Source of the DNA: JAJFUE01 sp039683515
GTDB taxonomy: Bacteria; Sumerlaeota; Sumerlaeia; MVZB01
Assembly: GCA_039683515.1 (NCBI GenBank)
Contig: JBDKRG010000056.1
Span: 1 to 64,000 of the forward strand
DNA: 64,000 nucleotides
Direction: 5' to 3'
A program made the position numbers and the translations under genes. This document shows, in pieces, positions 58,903 to 64,000 of this stretch (its first letter is position 1; each line of letters starts with the position of its first letter). A model generated the notes under the pieces. It saw only the letters and a list, made by a program, of their open reading frames with translations. It ran no database searches and was not told the DNA's origin.

Positions 58903-61302
58903 ATGATGATTCGGTTTCTCAAAACATCCTGGTACCAGACGAAGCGGATCGTGCCCGGCTTCCGGTTCACGCTGTTGTGCATCGGCGCGATCGCCGTCAG
59001 CCATCTCGTGCATGGCCGTTACGAATACGCGTTCAACCGGTTCGTGATCCTGTTCTACGCGGTCGTCTACGGCGCCGGCCGCGAGGTCGCGTGCTTCCCG
59101 ATCGCCCGTTACGGGTGGTGGTTGATTCACACGCCGTGGACGTGGCGCAAGCGGCTGCCGCTCGGGCCGATCTGGCTCGTCTGGCAGGATTTGTTCATCC
59201 TGGCGATCCTCACCGTTTTTTATCGCCTCGAAAACGGAACGCACCAGCAGCTCTTCCCGCTGGAGCCGGCGATGTGGTTCCTGCTGGCGATCGGCGCCGC
59301 CCAGACCGCAAGGCTCAGCGGGGTGGGTGAGAGCTGGTTTTCGCTTGCGGGCCTGCTGGGGCTGGCGGGGGCGTCGTTTCTGTGGCCGGACCGGACGAGC
59401 CTTTTCATCCTGGCGCTGGCGATCTATGCCGTCACGACCTGGGGGCTCTGCCGTTCGCTGCGCCGGTTCCCATGGATAAAGCTCGAGCCGATTCACATTG
59501 ATGCGTTGAGTGAGGGACATTACCCCTTGCTTGCCGCGCGCGAGCATGCGAAGGACAGTTACGGCGCAAGCGCTGTTTTCACGGCGATCGTGCTGAGCTC
59601 GATGGTGTACGTGTTCGTCAACGTGGGCAGGAAACTGCCGCCGTTCATGCTCGAGGGGGCGAGGGAATTCTTTCGGGTCATTGCGCCGCTCTGGGTGTTC
59701 GTGGTCGTTTATGTGATTTGCATTCTGTTCTCGATCCTTTTTTTCTGGGCAAAATATCACCGGAACAAGCGCGCGCCGATCGGCCTGTTGACGCGGATCC
59801 GCACCGGGCAATTCATCATCCCGGGGTATGACCGGATCCGGATTCCCGTCATCGCCGTGCTGGCCGTCAGCCCGGCGCTGCCGTGGGTGATGACTCAATG
59901 GGGCGCGTCGCTGAGGCTGACGTTCGCGGTCTCGTTCACGCTGAGCATGGCGTGCTACTTCCTCGCCCCGTCGCTGAAGAACTGGGAGCTGACGGGGCAT
60001 TACAGGCTCATGCTGCCGAGCGCGACAGCGAAGCCGGAGGAGGCGAAGGAATCCCGCCCCCGGTCGGCGGCGAGCCGCATGCGGCCGACGTGGCTGCGTG
60101 TTTATCCCAGAACGCAAACCGCCGTGTTCTTCGGTGCGCTGGCCTTTTCCACGGCATGCGGTTTCTTAAGCGCGCCCGCCGGGTTCCTGCTCGCCTTGTT
60201 CTCGATGTTCGTGTTCGTCCTCTATTACGGAGCGGAGCGGGTTCATAATTTCCATCCCGCTTTCTGGCCCGAATACGTGCAATGGCTTAAGACCCAGCCG
60301 TGGCACCCCGGCCGGCCGCTGCCGTTCGGGCCCGTGGTCCTTGTGTGGCAGGATCTTCTGCTCGTTTTGCCGATCGGCGTGTTCGTTCCGCTCTACATGG
60401 TTCTTTTTCATGCCAAGGTTGCCGATGCCCGTTTTCTGTCATTGATTTCGGCCATCGTCATGGCCGCGGCGGCGGCGATTTTCCTGTTCGTTTACAGCTT
60501 TGTCGCGATCCCGGTCCTGTATGCGGCGGGCCGCCGGATCACGGTGTGCGCGATGATGACCCTGTTTTTTTCGCTGTTGCTGCTGCCGGGTTTTTATTGG
60601 GCGGCGGTCATCCTGCTGGCGCTGGGATTGATTTCGAGCGTTGCGCTGCGCGAGAGCTTGAAGGCGTTTCCATGGCCCGGGATCATGGCGTCCGGCGATG
60701 CGCGAAAGATCGAAGGGATCCACCAGTTTTTCGGCCATTTGTTCTTCGGCAAGATACGAAATCTACGCGTGCTCAACTGGTACGAGGATCTGTGGGAGGT
60801 CGGCCGGCTTCAGTCCTATTTGTTCCCGAAAACGGTTGCGCTCCCGGATGCGGGCGCGCGCGTGCACCTGGCGATCTCGCTTGTCTGCGGCTGGTTCGCG
60901 TTCGTGGTGGCGCGGCTGTTCGTGAACTACGGCCATGAGCATCCAGACCTCGAGCTGTACGAGATATTTTATCTTGTCTTCGTTGCAATCCTGTTCCTGT
61001 GCCGATGGCACACATACTCAACGCACGCCGACTCGCCGGTCAATCTCGCCGGGCGGCTGGCAACCGGGCGGCCGATCGTCTGGCGCCACGACATGCCGTT
61101 CCTGGTCACGTTCGGGCTGGCCGCGGCCGCGTGCGCGCTGCCGTTCCTCATCGCCGGGATGGGGCTGCCGAAGCCGCTCGCCATGGGCGTATCAGTTTTT
61201 ATAACACGCTCCCTGTTTGCATTTGTCGGGCCCAGTCAGCTCAAGTGGCGGCTGACGGGGGCGCACTGCATGCCTGGATTCCGCGCCGTTCACAATCGTT
61301 AA
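58903..61302 (+). CDS. Internally duplicated membrane protein, ABC permease candidate
   Basis: A 799-residue polytopic protein with about 18-20 transmembrane helices. The two halves look homologous: each has a R-x-P-L/F-G-P-x-x-L-V-W-Q-D-L segment (R-L-P-L-G-P-I-W-L-V-W-Q-D-L in the first, R-P-L-P-F-G-P-V-V-L-V-W-Q-D-L in the second), followed by E-S-L-K-A-F-P-W or R-S-L-R-R-F-P-W, and each ends in L-T-G-H/A-H. This gives an A-B-A-B order and suggests the permease dimer is fused. Location after an ABC ATPase supports transport. Two adjacent ATGs at 58903 and 58906; ribosome site weak. Confidence 0.75.
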   Translation: MMIRFLKTSWYQTKRIVPGFRFTLLCIGAIAVSHLVHGRYEYAFNRFVILFYAVVYGAGREVACFPIARYGWWLIHTPWTWRKRLPLGPIWLVWQDLFILAILTVFYRLENGTHQQLFPLEPAMWFLLAIGAAQTARLSGVGESWFSLAGLLGLAGASFLWPDRTSLFILALAIYAVTTWGLCRSLRRFPWIKLEPIHIDALSEGHYPLLAAREHAKDSYGASAVFTAIVLSSMVYVFVNVGRKLPPFMLEGAREFFRVIAPLWVFVVVYVICILFSILFFWAKYHRNKRAPIGLLTRIRTGQFIIPGYDRIRIPVIAVLAVSPALPWVMTQWGASLRLTFAVSFTLSMACYFLAPSLKNWELTGHYRLMLPSATAKPEEAKESRPRSAASRMRPTWLRVYPRTQTAVFFGALAFSTACGFLSAPAGFLLALFSMFVFVLYYGAERVHNFHPAFWPEYVQWLKTQPWHPGRPLPFGPVVLVWQDLLLVLPIGVFVPLYMVLFHAKVADARFLSLISAIVMAAAAAIFLFVYSFVAIPVLYAAGRRITVCAMMTLFFSLLLLPGFYWAAVILLALGLISSVALRESLKAFPWPGIMASGDARKIEGIHQFFGHLFFGKIRNLRVLNWYEDLWEVGRLQSYLFPKTVALPDAGARVHLAISLVCGWFAFVVARLFVNYGHEHPDLELYEIFYLVFVAILFLCRWHTYSTHADSPVNLAGRLATGRPIVWRHDMPFLVTFGLAAAACALPFLIAGMGLPKPLAMGVSVFITRSLFAFVGPSQLKWRLTGAHCMPGFRAVHNR

Positions 61303-61315
61303 AGCTACACCCGCC

Positions 61316-61351
61316 CCGGGCCGATACGAAACGTGACGAAGTCCGGCCCGG
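61316..61351. repeat. CCGGGCCG palindrome
   Basis: CCGGGCCG (61316-61323) and CGGCCCGG (61344-61351) form a perfect 8-bp stem with a 20-nt loop between the membrane protein gene and the regulator gene. No T-run, so possibly an operator or a weak terminator. Confidence 0.45.
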
Positions 61352-61391
61352 CGAATTGCCGGCTGGGAGCTCACCCGGGAAGACGGGGACG

Positions 61392-62792
61392 ATGTGGAAC
61401 GACCGGTTTGAAATTATCATAGTGGATCCCGAGGATCACTTCGCGCGCGCCCTGGCCGACACGCTGCGGCCGCTGGGGTTCGAGCCGCGGCTGGGGGCGA
61501 GCATCTCGGAGGCGCGGGCGGCCGTGCGGCAGGACGTGCCCGACTTTGCGCTCGTCGGCCTGATGCGCCCGCGCGACCTGGACGTCAAGCAGATGCGCGA
61601 AGAGATGGCGGCGATGTCCGGCTGCCGCATCCTGGTCCTCGTCGCGCACGGCATGGAAGGCTACGAGCACGTGCTGCGCTCGATGGGGGCGCGGCTGGTG
61701 CTGCCGCGCGACCTCGAACCGCGCCAGATCGCCCAGTGGCTCCTGGCCCAGGGCGAGATCCGCCAGCTCGAGCAGCAAAACGTCCGCCTCAGCCAGATGA
61801 TCGACGACCGGGTCAGCTATGAATCGCTGATCGGCGGATCGGCCCCGATGCGCGCGTTGTATCGACTGCTCGACCAGATCGCGCGGACCGACGGCACGGT
61901 GCTGATCACCGGCGAGGACGGGGTCGAGAAGGTCGAGGTCGCCCAGGCCCTCCACCTGCGCGGGAGCCGCGCGCGCAATCCGTTCGTGGCGGTCGATTGC
62001 GCGGGCGATCCGGCCGGGCACGAAATCTTCGGGCCGGTCGGCCACGGCGCCCATCCGCTCGGGCCGCACCAGGGGCATTCGGCTTTCGCCCGCGCGGGCA
62101 AGGGGACGATCGTCCTGCACCGGGTCGAGCAGCTGAGCACCCCCGCCCAGCGCCGGCTGCTGGAGTTCCTGCATCATCCGTTCTTCCAGGACGAGACGCC
62201 GGGGGCGCCCCAGCCGCTTTCGCGCCTGATCACCACCGCCGAGCCGAACCTGTTCAGCAAGGTCGAGGCGGGCGAGTTCAGCCGCGAGCTGTTCTACCGG
62301 ATGAACGTCCTGCAGGTGCGCGTGCCGCCCTTGCGCGAGAGGCGCGAGGACATCCCGATGCTCGCCCAGCACATGCTGCGCCAGGTAAGCGCGGCGACGA
62401 ACGGCCGGGCGCAGTCGCAGGCCGCCGGTTTCTCGAGTCAGGCGATGCTCTGCCTGTTCCAGCACGACTGGCCGCACAACCTCGTCGAACTGCACGATCT
62501 GCTGCTGCAGCTCATGGAGTCGGCGCGCGGGGCGCAGATCGAGCCCGAGGACCTGCCCGAGGCCATCCGCGGGCGGCCCGAGGAACATGTGACCGAGCCG
62601 CATCACACCAACGGCTTCGGCAACATGCCGCTCAAGGAAGCGAAGAAGCGCTTCGAGACGGAGTATTTCACCGGCCTGCTCAAGAAAACGCGCGGCAACA
62701 TGACCATGGCGTCGCGGTTCAGCCGTGTCGGGCGGCCCTACCTGTACAAGAAAATCCGGGAATACGGGATCGAGCCCGAGAAGTTCAGATAA
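61392..62792 (+). CDS. Degenerate NtrC-like response regulator
   Basis: A 466-residue protein with the layout of a sigma-54 activator: receiver (1-120), AAA+ (about 140-370) and Fis-type helix-turn-helix (about 420-465, R-G-N-M-T-M-A-S-R-F-S-R-V). Key sites are altered. The receiver lacks the phosphorylatable Asp at the end of strand 3 (F-A-L-V-G-L-M-R-P). Walker A is G-E-D-G-V-E-K-V, not G-E-S-G-T-G-K-E, and the G-A-F-T-G-A loop is missing. It should still bind DNA but probably not hydrolyse ATP or act with sigma-54. Confidence 0.8.
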   Translation: MWNDRFEIIIVDPEDHFARALADTLRPLGFEPRLGASISEARAAVRQDVPDFALVGLMRPRDLDVKQMREEMAAMSGCRILVLVAHGMEGYEHVLRSMGARLVLPRDLEPRQIAQWLLAQGEIRQLEQQNVRLSQMIDDRVSYESLIGGSAPMRALYRLLDQIARTDGTVLITGEDGVEKVEVAQALHLRGSRARNPFVAVDCAGDPAGHEIFGPVGHGAHPLGPHQGHSAFARAGKGTIVLHRVEQLSTPAQRRLLEFLHHPFFQDETPGAPQPLSRLITTAEPNLFSKVEAGEFSRELFYRMNVLQVRVPPLRERREDIPMLAQHMLRQVSAATNGRAQSQAAGFSSQAMLCLFQHDWPHNLVELHDLLLQLMESARGAQIEPEDLPEAIRGRPEEHVTEPHHTNGFGNMPLKEAKKRFETEYFTGLLKKTRGNMTMASRFSRVGRPYLYKKIREYGIEPEKFR

Positions 62793-62796
62793 TTAT

Positions 62797-62832
62797 TAAA
62801 AATTCTAAATTCTAATATCTAAATTCTAAGCG
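62797..62832. repeat. TCTAAAT tandem run
   Basis: Four degenerate copies of AAATTCTA(AATA) follow the regulator stop. AT-rich, unlike the surroundings, and similar in style to other word-repeats in the window. Confidence 0.5.
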
Positions 62833-62859
62833 AATTCGAAATTGGAATTCATCATGCCA

Positions 62860-62892
62860 GAAAATGCCGGCTCGTTGGGGGCCGGCATTTTC
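62860..62892. terminator. Bidirectional terminator
   Basis: GAAAATGCCGGC at 62860-62871 and GCCGGCATTTTC at 62881-62892 form a perfect 12-bp stem. The A/T part of each arm provides the T-stretch on both strands. It lies between the convergent regulator and Nudix genes. Confidence 0.8.
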
Positions 62893-62896
62893 GGGG

Positions 62897-63514
62897 TCAT
62901 TCGAAATCGGTCGGGCGGCCGGGCTGGCGATGGTGCTCGAACATGAGCGCGATCTCGTCGGGCGTGAGCCGCGTGAGCGACAGCGGCGGCAGTTCGTCCT
63001 CGGCGAAGAACCCGACCTCGGAGGTCTCGTTGCTGACGCAGGGGGCGCCGCCGGTGAGCTCGCAGAGGAAGAACATCTTGTAGACGTGCCACGGGATCGG
63101 CGGGTGGCCGTGGCGGCTGCGGTCGTAGACGGCCAGGAGCTTGACGGCGCGCACGCAGTAGCCGGATTCCTCGAGGACCTCGCGCTCGGTGTTTTCGGCC
63201 GGGGTGGCGCAGACGTCGGCCCAGCCGCCGGGCATCGTCCACAGGCCGTCGAGCCTCTCGCGGACCATTAAAATTTTGTCGTCGCGGAAGACGACGCCGC
63301 GCACGTCGACCTTGGGGGTGGTGTAGCCGTCGTCGTTGCTGAACGTTTTTTCGACGCGGTCGGGGTCGGAGCCGTCGCGGCTGGCGGCGATCTCGGCGGC
63401 GATGCGCCGGACCGATTCGTAGCGCTCGATGTCGAAGGGGTTGTCGTTAAATGCCAACCCCGTCTGGGCGATCGCATGCAGCCGCTTGATCCAATCCACC
63501 CAAACCGGTTCCAT
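62897..63514 (-). CDS. Nudix hydrolase
   Basis: A 205-residue Nudix protein of the type with an N-terminal domain of about 65 residues. The Nudix box reads G-G-W-A-D-V-C-A-T-P-A-E then N-T-E-R-E-V-L-E-E-S-G-Y: the catalytic R-E-x2-E-E is intact, but the first Glu of the consensus (after G-x5) is Ala. Substrates are nucleoside diphosphates linked to another group; ADP-ribose is plausible given the gene upstream. A GGGAG site lies about 10 nt before the ATG. Confidence 0.85.
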   Translation of the reverse strand: MEPVWVDWIKRLHAIAQTGLAFNDNPFDIERYESVRRIAAEIAASRDGSDPDRVEKTFSNDDGYTTPKVDVRGVVFRDDKILMVRERLDGLWTMPGGWADVCATPAENTEREVLEESGYCVRAVKLLAVYDRSRHGHPPIPWHVYKMFFLCELTGGAPCVSNETSEVGFFAEDELPPLSLTRLTPDEIALMFEHHRQPGRPTDFE

Positions 63515-63599
63515 GAGGCCACGCTCCCGCCGATGATGAATTCATCATGGCATCATCACGCCGAGAATGCCTCAAATTTGGGAACCGGTGGGGCTGGGT

Positions 63600-64000
63600 T
63601 TACTCCGCGAGGCCGGAATGAATTTCGCAGCGATCGAGCCACTGGCCGGGGATTCCGGCGCGGCCGGTCGCCAGCGCGACGATGCCGCCGACGATGGCGC
63701 AATTGGTGTCGGCGTCGCCGCCCGCCGCAATCATCGCCCAGATTGCGTTTTCATAACTGTGGGGGTGATGAGCCGCGATCCACAGGCACAGCGGCACGGT
63801 GTCTTCGGCCAGGAGGGAATTGCCGTTGCCGATCGTGCAGATCAGGGGATCGAGTTCGCCCTCCCACAACTCGCCGGCGAGCATCTCGAGCCGTTCGCGC
63901 GTGATGGAATCCGGGGTCGACGCCGCGACCCATGCGAGCATGGCCGGAGACGCGGCTGTCTCGGCCGCGTTGCGATGATTCCACGCCCATGCCGCCGCCA
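63600..64000 (-). CDS. ADP-ribosylglycohydrolase family protein, 5' truncated
   Basis: The last 133 residues of a protein that continues past the window edge. It has W-A-W-N-H-R, I-C-T-I-G-N-G-N-S-L-L-A-E-D-T-V-P-L-C-L-W and the metal-binding G-G-D-A-D-T-N-C-A-I-V-G-G-I motif of ADP-ribosylglycohydrolases. These remove ADP-ribose from proteins or hydrolyse related bonds using two Mg2+ ions. The Nudix gene follows 85 nt downstream, so the pair may process ADP-ribose. Start lies outside the window. Confidence 0.9.
   Translation of the reverse strand, partial: AAAWAWNHRNAAETAASPAMLAWVAASTPDSITRERLEMLAGELWEGELDPLICTIGNGNSLLAEDTVPLCLWIAAHHPHSYENAIWAMIAAGGDADTNCAIVGGIVALATGRAGIPGQWLDRCEIHSGLAE

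Overview
The window is GC-rich bacterial chromosome with dense, mostly short operons. Several proteins have lipoboxes or secretion signals and look envelope-directed, so a diderm (Gram-negative type) bacterium is likely. The mix of genes fits an uncultured lineage near the PVC group, Sumerlaeota or Hydrogenedentota better than Proteobacteria: PPi-type phosphofructokinase, LL-diaminopimelate aminotransferase (DapL), a spermidine-synthase-fold polytopic membrane protein, FGE-like lipoproteins, MBOAT/SGNH O-acetylation genes and a myxobacterial-type retron. No rRNA, tRNA or CRISPR was seen, so the taxonomic guess is weak.

Layout. 0-3.3 kb: three tandem secreted thioredoxin-like proteins (minus). 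3.5-6 kb: a pteridine-reductase-like SDR, an FkbM methyltransferase and mnmE. 7-12 kb: a tiny Glu-rich protein, lysC behind a probable attenuator, a deoxyhypusine-synthase-like protein, a TrkA-type channel and dapL. 12-20 kb: a membrane-anchored unknown, a GT39-type glycosyltransferase, PPi-PFK and a membrane spermidine-synthase-like protein. 20-28.7 kb: metG, Mn-type SOD, a four-gene glycan operon (lipoprotein, WbsX/GH99-like, methyltransferase-like, GT4), prfA and a membrane unknown. 28.7-34 kb: purN with a GDSL lipoprotein, a barstar/PIN/DUF104 island and ftsK. 34-46.6 kb: Cys/Met-rich lipoprotein, long TPR protein, aroA, mutL, then SGNH/MBOAT/HDAC-like deacetylase, an FGE-like lipoprotein and a beta-propeller protein. 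47-52.4 kb: HEAT-repeat protein, SWIM zinc-finger protein and a retron. 52.5-64 kb: GT4, pilin-like protein, glutamate dehydrogenase, a palindromic repeat element, DUF1328 protein, Gfo/Idh oxidoreductase, ABC ATPase and duplicated membrane protein, a degenerate NtrC-like regulator, Nudix hydrolase and a truncated ADP-ribosylglycohydrolase.

The most interesting locus is at 50.5-52.4 kb. A reverse transcriptase with the retron hallmarks NAxxH, YADD and VTG lies 25 nt downstream of a ~229-nt structured region closed by 20/21-nt inverted repeats, the classic a1/a2 layout of an msr-msd RNA. It has its own candidate promoter. The RT has a ~240-residue N-terminal extension with a predicted membrane helix. 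Directly upstream is a translationally coupled HEAT/SWIM gene pair that may be its accessory or effector module.

A second theme is the non-coding DNA. Many intergenic gaps hold long inverted repeats made of short degenerate tandem words (ACACGGAG, ACGCCAAG, AGAGTGA, CACGAAA, ATGAGAG and others), a different word at most loci. There are also dispersed multi-copy elements, including a two-hairpin element present twice and a ~313-bp element with 32-bp terminal inverted repeats.
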